The position numbers and the translations under genes are program-made. From the NCBI GenBank assembly GCA_030657355.1, contig CP131056.1:2128501-2192500 (forward strand): a stretch of 64,000 nucleotides of DNA, given 5' to 3'. The DNA comes from Radicibacter daui. GTDB taxonomy: Bacteria; Pseudomonadota; Alphaproteobacteria; Radicibacterales; Radicibacteraceae. Shown here in pieces: positions 34,819 through 45,371 of the stretch; the stretch's first letter is position 1; every line of letters starts with the position of its first letter. The notes under the pieces are model-generated. The model saw nothing but the letters and a program-made list of their open reading frames with translations, was not told the DNA's origin and made no database searches.

Positions 34819-36348
34819 ATGTATCCGCTGCGATTTGCTGCCGAGGTAAGAGGCATCCGCGAAGTCGAAACCGGCCCGGAGCTGCCGCTGGCACTGCTTG
34901 ACCCGCAACAGATGTATGCCGCCGATGCTGAAACGGTAAGGCGCGGGACCGCCTCCTATATTCTGATGCAGCGGGCCGGCGCGGCCGTCGCTGCGGCCAT
35001 CCAGACCCGGTTCGAATGCCAGCCTGTGCTGGTGCTGTGCGGTCCCGGTAACAATGGCGGCGATGGTTTCGTTGCGGCAGCATACCTGCGGCAGGCCGGT
35101 TGGCCTGTGCGGGTGCATTTGCTCTGCGAGCCCGCGCGTCTTGGCGGTGATGCGGCAATGGCGGCTCAGGATTGGGCCTCCGAAATCCTCGATTTCCCGG
35201 CCATTGATCTTGCGGACAAGCCACTGATCGTCGATGCGATTTTTGGGGCTGGTCTCAGCCGTGCGCCGGATGCCGGGCTTTGCGAGCTTTTCGATCGGAT
35301 AGCGGCGAGGGGGTTGACCTCCATCGCCATCGACGTTCCTTCCGGCCTGGATGGCTCGACCGGTGTACCGGCCGGGGCCTGTTTGCAGGCCCGGATGACG
35401 ATCGGTTTTTTCCGTCCGCGACCCGGGCAGTTGCTGATGCCCGGCCGCCAGCTCTGCGGTGATCTGGAGATTGCGGATATCGGGATCGCCGCCGATGTGG
35501 CTGACCTCACCGGTGCGGCCGCCTGGCTCAACACACCCGCGCTCTGGCGGCATGCGCTGCGCTGGCCCGGGCCCCGTGACCATAAATATACGCGTGGTCA
35601 CGTTCTGGTCGTCGCCGGCCCGATGACGGGTGCGGGCAGGTTGGCGGGCGCTGCGGCGCAGCGGGCAGGGGCCGGCATGGTCACGCTGCATGTACCGGGC
35701 GGCACGACGCCGCTGTTCGCTGAGGCGCTGCCCAGTGCGGTGGTGCAGGAAGCGGAAAGTGAAGCCGCGCGGGAGCGGCTTGAATCCGGCCGGCTGGCGG
35801 CGATTCTCCATGGACCCGGAGCAGGCAGGGACCCGTCCGTTGCCGCGAAGGTTGGCGCGCTCTGTGCTCTCGGCCGGCCCCTGGTGCTGGATGCCGATGC
35901 CCTGACGAGCTTTGCCGGGAATGCCGGACAACTCTGGCCGCAATTACCGGCGGGCAGCGTGCTGACACCGCATGGCGGCGAGTTTTCCCGCCTCTTCCCG
36001 GATCTTGCCGATCTGCCGGGCGGCAAGCTGGCGGCGGCACGCCAGGCAGCGGCGCGGAGCGGAGCCGTCGTTATTTTCAAGGGATATGACACGGTGATTG
36101 CGGCGCCGGACGGACGGGCTGCCATCAATGCCAACGCGCCGGCCACGCTGGCTGTCGCCGGCAGCGGCGATGTGCTGGCAGGTATCGTGCTTGCTTTGCT
36201 GGGGGCGGGAATGCCGGCCTTCGAGGCGGCAGCGGCCGCCGTCTGGATCCATGCCGAAGCCGCGCGTCTTGCCGGGCTCGGGCTGGTTGCGGAAGACCTT
36301 CCCGGCCATATCGCCCCGGTGCTGCGCGCGCTTGCCGGTTTTTATTGA
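34819..36348 (+). CDS. nnr: Bifunctional NAD(P)H-hydrate epimerase / ADP-dependent dehydratase
   Basis: A 509-residue repair enzyme for hydrated NAD(P)H. The N-terminal half (about 30-235) is the YjeF epimerase: CGPGNNGGDGFVAAAYLRQAG and AIDVPSGLDGSTG. The C-terminal half is the ribokinase-like dehydratase: HKYTRGHVLVVAG, LVLDADALT, LTPHGGEFSRL and NAPATLAVAGSGDVLAG with the catalytic Asp in GSGD. A 35-residue N-terminal extension precedes the usual start region; the ATG at 34819 is the only plausible ATG, but a shorter product is possible. It stands alone between two tRNA genes. Confidence 0.95.
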   Translation: MYPLRFAAEVRGIREVETGPELPLALLDPQQMYAADAETVRRGTASYILMQRAGAAVAAAIQTRFECQPVLVLCGPGNNGGDGFVAAAYLRQAGWPVRVHLLCEPARLGGDAAMAAQDWASEILDFPAIDLADKPLIVDAIFGAGLSRAPDAGLCELFDRIAARGLTSIAIDVPSGLDGSTGVPAGACLQARMTIGFFRPRPGQLLMPGRQLCGDLEIADIGIAADVADLTGAAAWLNTPALWRHALRWPGPRDHKYTRGHVLVVAGPMTGAGRLAGAAAQRAGAGMVTLHVPGGTTPLFAEALPSAVVQEAESEAARERLESGRLAAILHGPGAGRDPSVAAKVGALCALGRPLVLDADALTSFAGNAGQLWPQLPAGSVLTPHGGEFSRLFPDLADLPGGKLAAARQAAARSGAVVIFKGYDTVIAAPDGRAAINANAPATLAVAGSGDVLAGIVLALLGAGMPAFEAAAAAVWIHAEAARLAGLGLVAEDLPGHIAPVLRALAGFY

Positions 36349-36434
36349 TTCCGTCCACCCTCCTTATGCTATAGAACGCGCCACTCTCAAGGGTGGGGGC
36401 TTCGGTGTCCGCCCGCTATGGGGGTTTGGCGTCA

Positions 36435-36519
<85 letters not shown>

Positions 36520-36640
36520 AGGCGCGCCAACGGCCGATGGCCGGCACCTCATGGACCACAGATTCTATTCGTGGAACGTGGCCGCGCGAAAAGGCGGCTG
36601 TGTTTCGAGAAGCAAGACGACTGGCAAACAGGCGAAAAAA

Positions 36641-37972
36641 ATGCAGATCACCCAGACGAGCGCCGAGGGGCTGAAGCGCGAATTCTCCATCACCGTGGCG
36701 GCCGACGAGCTGGCGGGCAAGGTTGAAGAGCGCCTGAGCACTGTTGGCAAGACCATCCGCCTGCCGGGCTTCCGCCCGGGCAAGGTGCCCATGAGCCTGC
36801 TGCGTCGCCAGTATGGCCGCGCCGTTCTGGGCGAAGTGCTTGAGCAGTCCGTGCAGGACACCACCAACCAGGTGGTGAACGACAATGGCCTGCGTCCGGC
36901 CATGCAGCCGCAGATCGAAGTGGTGTCCTTCGACGAAGGCCAGGACCTGGTCTTCACGATGAAGGTCGAGCTGCTGCCCGAAATCGAGCCGGGTGATTTC
37001 TCCGCCATCGCGCTTGACCGCCATGTGGTCGCCGTTGGTGAAGAGGAAGTCTCCAAGGCTGTGGCGAACCTCGCCAAGGCCCGTCGTGAGAAGAGCCCGA
37101 TCAAGCGCAAGCGCGCTGCCAAGGCCACCGACATCGCCGTTGTTGATTTCGCCGGCACCGTCGATGGCGCGGCTGTCGAGGCGCTCAATGCCGAAGGCCG
37201 CGAGATCGATCTCTCCGACGAAGCTTTCTTCAATGCCTTCGACGGCAAGCTCGTTGGCGTGAAGCCGGGCGAGAATGTCGAGGTCAAGGTCTCCCTGCCG
37301 GAGAACTTCGCGCTTGAGGATATCGCCGGCAAGGAAGCGACCTTCACCATCACCGTGAAGGAACTGCTGGAGACCACCGAGGTCGCCATCGATGACGAAC
37401 TCGCCAAGAGCTTCGGCTTCGACGACGTCGCGAAGCTCAACGACGGTGTGCGCGGCCAGATCGAGGGCGAATATACCCGCCTGACCCGTACCCGCCTGAA
37501 GCGTGAGCTGTTCGACGCGCTCGACAAGTCCCACAGCTTCGATCTGCCGGCCGGCATGGTCGACGGCGAGTTCGATGCCATCTGGAAGCAGGTTGAGGCC
37601 GAGAAGGAGCAGGGCCGTGACGTGCTGGAAGGCAAGAGCGAGGACGAGGTCAAGGCCGAGTACCGCAAGATCGCCGAACGCCGCGTGCGCCTTGGCCTGC
37701 TGCTGGCCGAAGTCGGCCGCCGCGAGGGCATCGAGGTGACGCAGGACGAGCTGAACCGCGCCGTGATCGGCGAGGCCCAGCGTTATGGCGGCGCTGCCCA
37801 GCAGGTCATCGAATATTACCGCAAGAACCCGCAGGCGATTGAAAGCCTGCGTGCGCCGATCTTCGAGGACAAGGTCGTTGACCACATCCTCGGTGCGGCC
37901 AAGCTCACCGACAAGGCCGTGACGGCCGAGGAGCTGGTCAAGGAAGAGGAAGACGGCGAGGCTGCTGCCTGA
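36641..37972 (+). CDS. tig: Trigger factor
   Basis: A 443-residue ribosome-associated chaperone (E. coli 432). The N-terminal ribosome-binding domain includes the [17 protein letters not shown] signature. The middle FKBP-type PPIase domain (about 150-240) shows [10 protein letters not shown] and LVGVKPGE. The C-terminal helical chaperone domain follows and ends in an acidic tail. The start ATG at 36641 matches the family ([15 protein letters not shown]); 30 codons open upstream without similarity. It is the first gene of the tig-clpP-clpX-lon block, with a terminator right after it. Confidence 0.96.
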   Translation: MQITQTSAEGLKREFSITVAADELAGKVEERLSTVGKTIRLPGFRPGKVPMSLLRRQYGRAVLGEVLEQSVQDTTNQVVNDNGLRPAMQPQIEVVSFDEGQDLVFTMKVELLPEIEPGDFSAIALDRHVVAVGEEEVSKAVANLAKARREKSPIKRKRAAKATDIAVVDFAGTVDGAAVEALNAEGREIDLSDEAFFNAFDGKLVGVKPGENVEVKVSLPENFALEDIAGKEATFTITVKELLETTEVAIDDELAKSFGFDDVAKLNDGVRGQIEGEYTRLTRTRLKRELFDALDKSHSFDLPAGMVDGEFDAIWKQVEAEKEQGRDVLEGKSEDEVKAEYRKIAERRVRLGLLLAEVGRREGIEVTQDELNRAVIGEAQRYGGAAQQVIEYYRKNPQAIESLRAPIFEDKVVDHILGAAKLTDKAVTAEELVKEEEDGEAAA

Positions 37973-38007
37973 TCGCGGGCAATTCCATAAGGTCATTGCC
38001 TTGAGGG

Positions 38008-38042
38008 GGGCGGCGGACGGTTTCGTCCGCCGCCCTCTTTTC
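38008..38042 (+). terminator. Intrinsic terminator after tig
   Basis: A 12-bp perfect stem (38008-38019 with 38024-38035, loop GTTT) is followed by TCTTTT, ending the tig transcript before clpP. Confidence 0.85.
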
Positions 38043-38135
38043 GTTTGCGCCTTGGCAGCTTATCTATCAGTTAGCCGGAAGGGGACGGGCGAAACACGTC
38101 CCCGAGCGCCACAGGATTTCGGAGCGTCAGGAACA

Positions 38136-38762
38136 ATGGATTTTATCGATCCGACCATGAACGGGCTGGTGCCGATGGTGGTCGAACAGACCAACCGGGG
38201 CGAACGCGCCTACGACATCTTCTCGCGCCTCCTCAAGGAACGGATCATCTTCCTGATCGGTCCCGTCAACGATGCGGTCGCGAGCCTTATCTGCGCCCAG
38301 TTGCTGTTTCTCGAATCCGAGAACCCCAACAAGGACATCTCGTTCTACATCAATTCGCCGGGCGGCGTGGTCTCGGCCGGCCTTGCCATCTATGACACGA
38401 TGCAGTTCATCCAGCCGGATGTCTCCACCGTGTGTATCGGTCAGGCGGCCTCCATGGGCTCGCTGCTGCTGGCGGGCGGTGCCGCGGGCAAGCGCTACGC
38501 GCTGCCGAACAGCCGCGTGATGATTCACCAGCCCTCGGGCGGTGCGCGCGGCCAGGCGACCGACATCGAGATCGCAGCCCAGGAGATTCTCAAGTTGCGG
38601 TCGCGCCTTAACGAGATCTACGCCCAGCACACCGGCAAGCCGGTGAGCGACATCGAGGCGGCGATGGAGCGTGACAAGTTCATGTCTGTCGAGGAGGCTA
38701 GGGAATTCGGCCTCATCGACGAGGTAATTGCCAAGCGTCCGAAGGCCGCCACGGAAGGTTGA
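38136..38762 (+). CDS. clpP: ATP-dependent Clp protease proteolytic subunit
   Basis: A 208-residue serine protease that forms a tetradecameric barrel, gated by ClpX or ClpA. The catalytic triad is Ser106 ([11 protein letters not shown]), His131 ([10 protein letters not shown]) and an Asp in the following helix region. The start ATG at 38136 is preceded by AGGA. The upstream in-frame extension to 38001 runs through the tig terminator and is rejected. Clp degrades SsrA-tagged proteins, linking it to SmpB earlier in the window. Confidence 0.98.
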   Translation: MDFIDPTMNGLVPMVVEQTNRGERAYDIFSRLLKERIIFLIGPVNDAVASLICAQLLFLESENPNKDISFYINSPGGVVSAGLAIYDTMQFIQPDVSTVCIGQAASMGSLLLAGGAAGKRYALPNSRVMIHQPSGGARGQATDIEIAAQEILKLRSRLNEIYAQHTGKPVSDIEAAMERDKFMSVEEAREFGLIDEVIAKRPKAATEG

Positions 38763-38772
38763 AGACCGTAGT

Positions 38773-38826
38773 CTGGCGTGCACCCGCGCCTTTGCCCCTT
38801 GGCGGGCGCGGGTATCTACGCCAGAT
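38773..38826 (+). other. Nested hairpin between clpP and clpX
   Basis: The outer stem TCTGGCGT/ACGCCAGA (38773-38780 with 38819-38826) encloses ACCCGCGCC/GGCGCGGGT (38783-38791 with 38806-38814). No T-run follows. It could be a processing or stability element of a clpP-clpX transcript, giving ClpP:ClpX stoichiometry control. Confidence 0.5.
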
Positions 38827-38918
38827 GTATGGGATAAGACCGATGGATTGACGGCGGCGCCGGACGGTTCCACGATGGTTCCATGTCCGGCCTGTTGCAG
38901 AGTTGTGATGGTCCGGAA

Positions 38919-38946
38919 GGGCATTCGGTGAATGCCCCCAGTTTTC
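38919..38946 (+). promoter_or_regulatory. Terminator/attenuator-like hairpin just before clpX
   Basis: GGGCATTC/GAATGCCC (38919-38926 with 38930-38937) is followed by CCAGTTTTC, 14 bp before the clpX ATG. It could attenuate read-through from clpP into clpX. Confidence 0.45.
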
Positions 38947-38959
38947 TACCGGAGTTGAA

Positions 38960-40225
38960 ATGACCAAGTCCGCCACTGGCGATTCGAAGAACACGCTTTA
39001 TTGCTCCTTCTGCGGCAAGAGCCAGCACGAAGTACGCAAGCTCATCGCGGGCCCGACCGTGTTCATCTGCGACGAGTGCGTCGAGCTGTGCATGGACATC
39101 ATCCGGGAAGAGAACAAGAGCACGCTGGTGAAGTCCCGCGAGGGCGTTCCGACGCCCAAGGACATCATGGCGGTGCTGGATGACTATGTGATCGGCCAGA
39201 GCCACGCCAAGCGCGTGCTGTCGGTGGCAGTGCATAATCATTACAAGCGTCTCGCCCACAGCCAGAAGAACAGCGATGTCGAGCTGGCGAAGTCCAACAT
39301 CATGCTCATCGGGCCGACCGGTTCGGGCAAGACGCTGCTCGCCCAGACCCTGGCCCGCATCCTCGATGTGCCCTTTACCATGGCCGACGCCACTACGCTG
39401 ACCGAAGCCGGTTACGTGGGCGAGGATGTGGAGAACATCATCCTCAAGCTGCTGCAGGCGGCCGACTACAATGTCGAGCGCGCGCAGCGCGGCATCGTCT
39501 ATATCGACGAGGTCGACAAGATTTCCCGCAAGTCCGACAACCCGTCGATTACACGCGACGTGTCGGGCGAGGGCGTGCAGCAGGCGCTGCTGAAGATCAT
39601 GGAAGGCACCGTCGCCTCCGTGCCGCCGCAGGGCGGGCGCAAGCATCCGCAGCAGGAATTCCTGCAGGTGGACACCACCAATATCCTCTTCATCTGCGGT
39701 GGTGCCTTCGCCGGCCTCGAGAAGATCATCTCGACCCGCGGCAAGGGCACGTCCATCGGCTTCGGTGCCGAGGTCAAGCCGCCGGAAGATCGCCGTACCG
39801 GCGAGATCCTGCGTCAGGTGGAACCGGAAGATCTGCTGAAGTTCGGCCTCATCCCCGAATTCGTCGGTCGTTTGCCGGTTGTCGCCACGCTTGACGATCT
39901 CGACGAGCCGGCCCTGATCCAGATCCTGACCCAGCCCAAGAACGCACTGGTCAAGCAGTACCAGCGCCTGTTCGAGATGGAGGATGTCGGGCTCGAATTC
40001 ACCGAGGATGCGTTGAAGGTGGTCTCCCGCAAGGCCATTGAACGCAAGACTGGTGCGCGCGGCCTGCGCTCGATCATGGAGGGGATCCTCCTTGAAACCA
40101 TGTTCGAGCTCCCCAGCTTAGAAGGCGTGGATCAGGTCGTGATCAACAAAGAGGTAGTAGAGGGCAGGGCAAAGCCACTCTACATCTATGCCGACCGGCG
40201 CGACGAAGCCGCACCGGCCGGTTAA
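38960..40225 (+). CDS. clpX: Clp protease ATP-binding subunit ClpX
   Basis: A 421-residue AAA+ unfoldase. The N-terminal zinc-binding domain is clear: [11 protein letters not shown] and CDECVELC. The AAA+ core has Walker [16 protein letters not shown], Walker [10 protein letters not shown], and [13 protein letters not shown], plus the ClpP-docking IGFGAEV loop and [11 protein letters not shown]. It feeds substrates to ClpP just upstream. The start follows GGAG at proper spacing. Confidence 0.98.
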   Translation: MTKSATGDSKNTLYCSFCGKSQHEVRKLIAGPTVFICDECVELCMDIIREENKSTLVKSREGVPTPKDIMAVLDDYVIGQSHAKRVLSVAVHNHYKRLAHSQKNSDVELAKSNIMLIGPTGSGKTLLAQTLARILDVPFTMADATTLTEAGYVGEDVENIILKLLQAADYNVERAQRGIVYIDEVDKISRKSDNPSITRDVSGEGVQQALLKIMEGTVASVPPQGGRKHPQQEFLQVDTTNILFICGGAFAGLEKIISTRGKGTSIGFGAEVKPPEDRRTGEILRQVEPEDLLKFGLIPEFVGRLPVVATLDDLDEPALIQILTQPKNALVKQYQRLFEMEDVGLEFTEDALKVVSRKAIERKTGARGLRSIMEGILLETMFELPSLEGVDQVVINKEVVEGRAKPLYIYADRRDEAAPAG

Positions 40226-40238
40226 CGACCTGAACGGT

Positions 40239-40264
40239 CGGGGCTCCCGCCAAAAGGAGCCCCG
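40239..40264 (+). other. Hairpin between clpX and lon
   Basis: A 9-bp perfect stem CGGGGCTCC/GGAGCCCCG (40239-40247 with 40256-40264) lies 13 bp after clpX without a T-run. The rest of the 158-bp gap shows no further signal; lon is probably at least partly cotranscribed. Confidence 0.45.
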
Positions 40265-40383
40265 AGCCTCCGCCTGGGGGCGTGGCGCCTAAAGCCAATG
40301 CCTCCTGCTTTCCTTAGCAGGGCCGGGCTTTCCCCGGCAGGAGCGCCCATCAGGGGCTCCCCCTCAAGATCGAGGCTCAACAG

Positions 40384-42798
40384 ATGGTCGAAAACACCAG
40401 CGGTTCCCTGTATCCGGTCTTGCCGCTGCGCGACATCGTCGTGTTTCCGCACATGATCGTGCCGCTCTTTGTAGGGCGCGAGAAGTCGGTCCGGGCACTT
40501 GAAGATGTCATGAAGGATGACAAGCAGATCCTGCTTGTGACCCAGAAGGACGCCGGACAGGACGATCCCACTCCCAATGATATCTACAATGTCGGCACTA
40601 TCGGGACTGTGCTGCAGCTGCTGAAACTGCCCGACGGCACCGTCAAGGTTCTGGTCGAGGGCAACAGCCGCGCGCGCATTACCGGCTATGCCGAGAACGA
40701 AAGCTTCTACCAGGCCTACGCCGAAGGGCTGGACGAGGACGAGGTCAACGCACAGGAAGTCGAAGCGCTGGCGCGCGCCGTCGTCTCCCAGTTCGAGCAA
40801 TACATCAAGCTCAACAAGAAGATTCCGCCCGAGGTGCTGGTGTCGATCAACCAGATCGACGAATTCGGCAAGCTCGCGGATACGGTTGCTTCGCATCTGG
40901 CGCTGAAGATCGCCGAGAAGCAGCAGCTTCTGGAGACCCAGTCGGTCGCCGAACGGCTTGAGCGCGTCTATGCCTTTATGGAAGGTGAGATCGGCGTTCT
41001 GCAGGTGGAAAAGCGCATCCGCAACCGCGTCAAGCGGCAGATGGAGAAGACCCAGCGCGAGTACTATCTGAACGAACAGCTCAAGGCGATCCAGAAGGAG
41101 CTGGGCGAGGGCGAGGACGGCCGCGACGAGGCCGCCGAGCTGGAAGAGCGCATCAACAAGACCAAGCTTTCCGCCGAGGCGAAGGACAAGGCGCTGGCCG
41201 AGCTCAAGAAGCTGCGCAGCATGAGCCCGATGTCCGCCGAAGCGACGGTGGTGCGCAATTATCTCGACTGGATGCTGTCGATCCCATGGAAGAAGCGCAC
41301 CAAGATCAAGAAGGATCTGCCGCTGGCGGAATCCATTCTCGATGCCGATCACTACGGCATGGACAAGGTCAAGGAACGCATTCTTGAGTATCTGGCAGTC
41401 CAGCAGCGTTCGCTGAAAGTCAAGGGCCCGATCTTGTGCCTCGTCGGCCCGCCCGGCGTCGGCAAGACCTCGCTCGGCAAGTCGATCGCCAAGGCTACCG
41501 GCCGTAACTTCGCCCGCATGTCGCTTGGCGGTGTGCGTGACGAGGCCGAAATCCGCGGTCATCGCCGGACCTATATCGGCTCGATGCCGGGCAAGGTCAT
41601 CCAGACGATGAAGAAGGTGAAGAGCTCCAACCCGCTCATCCTCTTCGATGAAATCGACAAGCTGGGTGCCGACTGGCGCGGCGATCCTTCCTCCGCCCTG
41701 CTGGAGGTGCTGGATCCCGAGCAGAACATGAACTTCGCGGACCATTATCTGGAGGTCGATTACGACCTTTCGGACGTGATGTTCGTCTGCACGGCCAACA
41801 CGCTCAACATGCCCCAGCCGCTGCTGGACCGCATGGAGATCATCCGCCTCAGCGGCTACACCGAGGACGAGAAGGTCGAGATCGCCAAGCGCCATCTGAT
41901 TCCCAAGCAGATGGAAGCCAACGGTCTGAAGCCGGCGGAGTGGACGATCAACGACGAGGCCCTGCGTCAGCTGGTGCGGCACTACACCCGCGAAGCCGGC
42001 GTGCGTAACCTCGAGCGCCAGATCGGCACCGTGCAGCGCCGGGCCCTCAAGGAGATTCTCTCCAAGGGGCTCAAGAAGGTGCAGATCACGCCGCGTACGC
42101 TGGAGAAGTATGCGGGTATCCCGCGCTTCCGCATCGGCGAGATCGAGCAGGAAGATCTGGTGGGTGTCGTGACCGGTCTCGCCTGGACCGAAGTGGGCGG
42201 CGAGCTGCTGTCGATCGAAAGTGTGACCGTGCCCGGCAAGGGCCGTGTTACCTCGACCGGCAAGCTGGGCGACGTGATGCGCGAAAGCATCACGGCGGCC
42301 GAGAGCTTCGTCAAATCCCGCTCCAACCTGTTCGGCATCGCGCCGGCAGTCTTCGAGAAGAAGGACATCCACGTCCATGTTCCCGAAGGCGCAACGCCGA
42401 AGGATGGTCCGAGTGCCGGTGTGGCCATGGTTACCTCCATCGTCTCCGTGCTCACCGGCATTCCGGTGCGCAAGGACGTGGCGATGACCGGTGAGATCAC
42501 GCTCAGGGGCAGGGTGTTCCCGATCGGCGGCCTCAAGGAAAAACTGCTCGCGGCCCATCGGGGCGGCATCAAGCTGGTGCTGATCCCCAAGGACAACGAA
42601 AAGGACCTCGCCGAGATCCCGGACAACGTGAAGAAGGGTCTCGAGATCGTCCCGGTAAGCCGGGTCGAGGAGGTTCTGGAGCGCGCACTTGCCAAGCCTC
42701 TGGTGCCAATTTCGGCCGAAACCGATTCTAATCAGCCGGTGCCGGCAGAGGCAGTAGCCCCTGCCAGCGGCGATGCTGACGGGGTTGTTCGGCACTGA
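40384..42798 (+). CDS. lon: ATP-dependent protease Lon
   Basis: An 804-residue LonA-type protease that degrades misfolded and regulatory proteins. The N-terminal substrate-binding domain ([20 protein letters not shown]), a coiled coil, the AAA+ module (Walker [10 protein letters not shown], Walker [11 protein letters not shown]) and the protease domain with the catalytic dyad Ser677 (DGPSAGVA) and Lys718 (GGLKEKLL) are in order. Conserved position next to clpX and before hup. Confidence 0.98.
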   Translation: MVENTSGSLYPVLPLRDIVVFPHMIVPLFVGREKSVRALEDVMKDDKQILLVTQKDAGQDDPTPNDIYNVGTIGTVLQLLKLPDGTVKVLVEGNSRARITGYAENESFYQAYAEGLDEDEVNAQEVEALARAVVSQFEQYIKLNKKIPPEVLVSINQIDEFGKLADTVASHLALKIAEKQQLLETQSVAERLERVYAFMEGEIGVLQVEKRIRNRVKRQMEKTQREYYLNEQLKAIQKELGEGEDGRDEAAELEERINKTKLSAEAKDKALAELKKLRSMSPMSAEATVVRNYLDWMLSIPWKKRTKIKKDLPLAESILDADHYGMDKVKERILEYLAVQQRSLKVKGPILCLVGPPGVGKTSLGKSIAKATGRNFARMSLGGVRDEAEIRGHRRTYIGSMPGKVIQTMKKVKSSNPLILFDEIDKLGADWRGDPSSALLEVLDPEQNMNFADHYLEVDYDLSDVMFVCTANTLNMPQPLLDRMEIIRLSGYTEDEKVEIAKRHLIPKQMEANGLKPAEWTINDEALRQLVRHYTREAGVRNLERQIGTVQRRALKEILSKGLKKVQITPRTLEKYAGIPRFRIGEIEQEDLVGVVTGLAWTEVGGELLSIESVTVPGKGRVTSTGKLGDVMRESITAAESFVKSRSNLFGIAPAVFEKKDIHVHVPEGATPKDGPSAGVAMVTSIVSVLTGIPVRKDVAMTGEITLRGRVFPIGGLKEKLLAAHRGGIKLVLIPKDNEKDLAEIPDNVKKGLEIVPVSRVEEVLERALAKPLVPISAETDSNQPVPAEAVAPASGDADGVVRH

Positions 42799-42821
42799 CA
42801 GGCGCTCTTAATTTTCGGTAA

Positions 42822-42867
42822 CGCGGGGCCGAGGCGATTTTTTCGCTTCGGCCCCGCATTTTTTCGC
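42822..42867 (+). terminator. Intrinsic terminator after lon
   Basis: A 15-bp stem (42823-42837 with 42843-42857, one G-T pair) with a T-rich loop is followed by ATTTTTTCG. Confidence 0.9.
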
Positions 42868-42898
42868 AGTTTTCCGCCAAAATTTCGCTTGCCTTGCG

Positions 42899-42928
42899 TT
42901 GACGCGCGTCGCGGGCTGCGCTTATGAT
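42899..42928 (+). promoter_or_regulatory. Sigma-70 promoter of hup
   Basis: TTGACG (42899-42904) and TATGAT (42923-42928) are separated by 18 bp, 85 bp upstream of the hup start. Confidence 0.65.
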
Positions 42929-42942
42929 TTCGGCGGCTCGCG

Positions 42943-42968
42943 TTAATAGTTTGCTAACCAAAAGTTAG
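42943..42968. promoter_or_regulatory. CtrA-like site and small dyad in the hup leader
   Basis: TTAA-TAGTTTG-CTAAC (42943-42958) differs from the alphaproteobacterial CtrA consensus TTAA-N7-TTAAC at one position. CTAAC and GTTAG around CAAAA (42954-42968) form a short dyad. The 14-mer AATAGTTTGCTAAC recurs, inverted, at 62630-62643. Confidence 0.35.
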
Positions 42969-43013
42969 GGCCAACTGTTCAAGGCGTGCATCACCACAAA
43001 GGGGGGCCTTTAA

Positions 43014-43289
43014 GTGAACAAGAACGATCTCGTTGCCCATGTCGCCGAAGCCGGCGGCCTGTCGAAGACCGACGCTGCCAAGGCTGTCGACGCTGTTCTC
43101 GAGGGCATCACCGATGCGCTCAAGAAGGGCGACGAAGTCCGCCTGGTCGGATTTGGTACTTTCAGCGTGAGCGAGCGCGCCGCCTCCGAAGGCCGCAATC
43201 CGCGCACCGGCGAGAAGATCACCATCTCCGCTTCGCGTCAGCCGAAGTTCAAGCCCGGCAAGGGCCTGAAGGATATCGTCAACGGTTGA
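43014..43289 (+). CDS. hup: DNA-binding protein HU
   Basis: A 91-residue nucleoid protein. The family hallmark is GFGTFSVSERAASEGRNPRTGEKITI, covering the beta-arm and the conserved RNPRTG tip; helices 1-2 are at the N-terminus (MNKNDLVAHVAEAGGLSKTDAAKAV). The start codon is GTG with AGGGGGG upstream. It is a beta/HupB-type homologue after lon, the order found in E. coli and many alphaproteobacteria. Confidence 0.97.
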   Translation: MNKNDLVAHVAEAGGLSKTDAAKAVDAVLEGITDALKKGDEVRLVGFGTFSVSERAASEGRNPRTGEKITISASRQPKFKPGKGLKDIVNG

Positions 43290-43336
43290 TCCGTTGATGT
43301 GATGCCGCGCTGTCCGCTGATAGCGCGGCAGCGGGT

Positions 43337-43411
43337 GGGCGGTTAGCTCAGCGGTAGAGCATCTCGTTTACACCGAGAGGGTCGGCGGTTCGAAACCGTC
43401 ACCGCCTACCA
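43337..43411 (+). tRNA. trnV: tRNA-Val (TAC)
   Basis: A 75-base tRNA with acceptor GGGCGGT/ACCGCCT (first pair G-T), anticodon loop TTTACAC (anticodon TAC) and T-arm GGCGGTTCGAAACCGTC. CCA is encoded. Confidence 0.97.
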
Positions 43412-43425
43412 CCCAGAATTAAAAG

Positions 43426-43458
43426 AACGACGTCGCCTCCGGGCGGCGTCGTTTTTTG
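43426..43458 (+). terminator. Intrinsic terminator after tRNA-Val
   Basis: AACGACGTCGCC/GGCGGCGTCGTT (43426-43437 with 43442-43453, loop TCCG) pairs with one G-T, followed by TTTTTG. Confidence 0.9.
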
Positions 43459-43512
43459 TTTCTTTGGCGCGTCAGTCGTGGAACGGTTGGCTGAGATGCC
43501 GGAAGCGGCAGA

Positions 43513-43764
43513 ATGAAGCAGGGAAGGGAGTTCCAGGTGGCGGCAGAAGAACGTCGGCTTGGTGATCTGATCATGGTGGCGCTCGACAAGGCGCTGCAGC
43601 AGCGCGACCTGCCGGTATGCGAAGCCCTGCAGCGGGCGCTGGAGCTGTCGCTGACACGCACCACGATTGAGGAAGAGCGCCGCAACGCCTCGGAGCGCCT
43701 GCTGCAGGCCTATGCGCGCCTGGAAGGCTTGAGGGCCGAAATGGGCATGAAATCAAAAGTTTAA
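43513..43764 (+). CDS. Small helical protein of unknown function
   Basis: An 83-residue ORF between tRNA-Val and tRNA-Asp. It is almost wholly charged helix: RRLGDLIMVALDKALQQRD, EALQRALELSLTRTTIEEERRN and a C-terminal coiled-coil-like segment. Periodic hydrophobics and normal codon use support a real gene. The start is ATG 43513 with GGAAG ~10 bp upstream. I do not recognise the family; the antisense frame (43419-43685) is Arg/Ser-rich and unlikely. Confidence 0.55.
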   Translation: MKQGREFQVAAEERRLGDLIMVALDKALQQRDLPVCEALQRALELSLTRTTIEEERRNASERLLQAYARLEGLRAEMGMKSKV

Positions 43765-43877
43765 GGCTGATTTTTGCCGTCTTCTGGAAAGCCGGATAAA
43801 AAAAGTAAAAACAGCGATACTCAGTTGTTGACAGGGGGGCGGCGGGCCCCTAAAACCCGCCGCACCGATGCGGAAAC

Positions 43878-43954
<77 letters not shown>

Positions 43955-44013
43955 CATCGCCTTCGCCCCCTGGGGCAAAGCGGTGGCCCGTATCGAGAGA
44001 AGTGAAGTAAAGC

Positions 44014-44090
<77 letters not shown>

Positions 44091-44162
44091 CTTCTCCTTC
44101 TTCTCAGCAGTTCTGCCGCCAGCCGGACGGCCTTCCAGTGAATGCTCCTGTAGTTTTGGTCG

Positions 44163-44197
44163 CCGGCCGGGAAGCGCTCCCGCAGCCGGTTTTTTTA
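44163..44197 (+). terminator. Intrinsic terminator of the tRNA-Asp transcript
   Basis: CCGGC/GCCGG (44163-44167 with 44185-44189) encloses CGGGA/TCCCG (44168-44172 with 44178-44182), followed by eight T residues. Confidence 0.8.
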
Positions 44198-44430
44198 CAT
44201 TCCGACCCTGCGACAGGACGCCACCCTGCGACATGCTGCAGCGGCGAAAAGTAACCACAACAAGGCCTTTTCATGTTCGGGGGGTGGCTCTATAGTCCCC
44301 CCATAAAAAGCCGGGGGCGTTGAAATCGCTCCCATCTCGACTAACTGCCGCTACCGGCCTTTTCCGTGGGACCGCTTTCCAGCGATCCTGCTGGTTCTCC
44401 CGGTAGCGCTGGCCAGGACAGGACGTTTTG
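44198..44430 (+). promoter_or_regulatory. Leader region of the nuo operon
   Basis: The rest of the 340-bp gap between tRNA-Asp and nuoA must hold the nuo promoter. CTATAGT near 44290-44296 is a possible -10 element; no clear -35 accompanies it. GGGGGG and CCCCCC flank it and could pair. No ORF with coding character is seen. Confidence 0.35.
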
Positions 44431-44799
44431 ATGCTCAGCGACGTCGTCGTCGAATACCTGCCCATTCTCCTGTTTCTCATCATCGCCACCGGCCTGTCCG
44501 GTGTGATGGTGCTCACACCTTTCATCATCGCCAAGCGCAATCCTGATTCCGAGAAGCTCTCCGCCTATGAGTGCGGATTTGAGGCTTTCGACGATGCGCG
44601 GCGCAAGTTCGACGTCCGTTTCTATCTGGTCGCCATTCTCTTCATCATCTTCGATCTTGAGGTGGCCTTCCTGTTTCCGTGGGCGGTGTCGCTCGGGAAG
44701 ATCGGTCTGTTCGGCTTCTGGTCGATGGTGATCTTCCTCGGTGTGCTGACCATCGGCTTTGTTTATGAGTGGAAGAAGGGAGCCCTGGAATGGGAGTGA
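44431..44799 (+). CDS. nuoA: NADH-quinone oxidoreductase subunit A
   Basis: A 122-residue membrane subunit of complex I with three transmembrane segments. The conserved loop [14 protein letters not shown] and [26 protein letters not shown] identify it. The ATG at 44431 is used with AGGACAGGA upstream; a TTG lies one codon before it. First gene of the complete nuoA-N operon. Confidence 0.97.
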   Translation: MLSDVVVEYLPILLFLIIATGLSGVMVLTPFIIAKRNPDSEKLSAYECGFEAFDDARRKFDVRFYLVAILFIIFDLEVAFLFPWAVSLGKIGLFGFWSMVIFLGVLTIGFVYEWKKGALEWE

Positions 44800-45350
44800 T
44801 CGACGCCAAGGGCGCCACCGGCGGTATGGCGCCGCTGCCTCCGGGCGCGGCGCAGGATGCCGTCCTGCGCGCGGTCACCGATGAAATCCAGGACAAGGGT
44901 TTCGTCGTTGCCCAGTACGAAAATCTGGTCAACTGGGCACGCAGCGGCTCGCTGTGGCCGATGACCTTCGGTCTGGCCTGCTGCGCCGTGGAAATGATCC
45001 ACGCCTACATGGCCCGGTATGACCTCGACCGGTTCGGGACGATGCCGCGGGCCAGCCCGCGCCAGAGTGACGTGATGATCGTGGCCGGCACGCTGACCAA
45101 CAAGATGGCGCCCGCTCTGCGCAAGGTTTACGACCAGATGGCCGAACCGCGCTGGGTGATCTCCATGGGCTCCTGCGCCAACGGCGGCGGCTACTATCAC
45201 TATTCCTACTCGGTGGTGCGCGGCTGCGATCGCGTGGTGCCGGTGGATATCTATGTGCCGGGCTGCCCGCCGACCGCGGAAGCGCTGGTTTATGGCGTGA
45301 TGCAGTTGCAGAAGAAAATCCGCAACGGCGGCCGCCGCATCGTGCGCTGA
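44790..45350 (+). CDS. nuoB: NADH-quinone oxidoreductase subunit B
   Basis: A 186-residue peripheral subunit carrying the terminal 4Fe-4S cluster N2. Cysteines are in [19 protein letters not shown] and [11 protein letters not shown]. The start at 44790 overlaps the end of nuoA by 10 bp and has AGAAGGGAG upstream, indicating translational coupling. Confidence 0.97.
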   Translation: MGVIDAKGATGGMAPLPPGAAQDAVLRAVTDEIQDKGFVVAQYENLVNWARSGSLWPMTFGLACCAVEMIHAYMARYDLDRFGTMPRASPRQSDVMIVAGTLTNKMAPALRKVYDQMAEPRWVISMGSCANGGGYYHYSYSVVRGCDRVVPVDIYVPGCPPTAEALVYGVMQLQKKIRNGGRRIVR

Positions 45351-45371
45351 CGGTTAGGGCGAGGCGATAAA

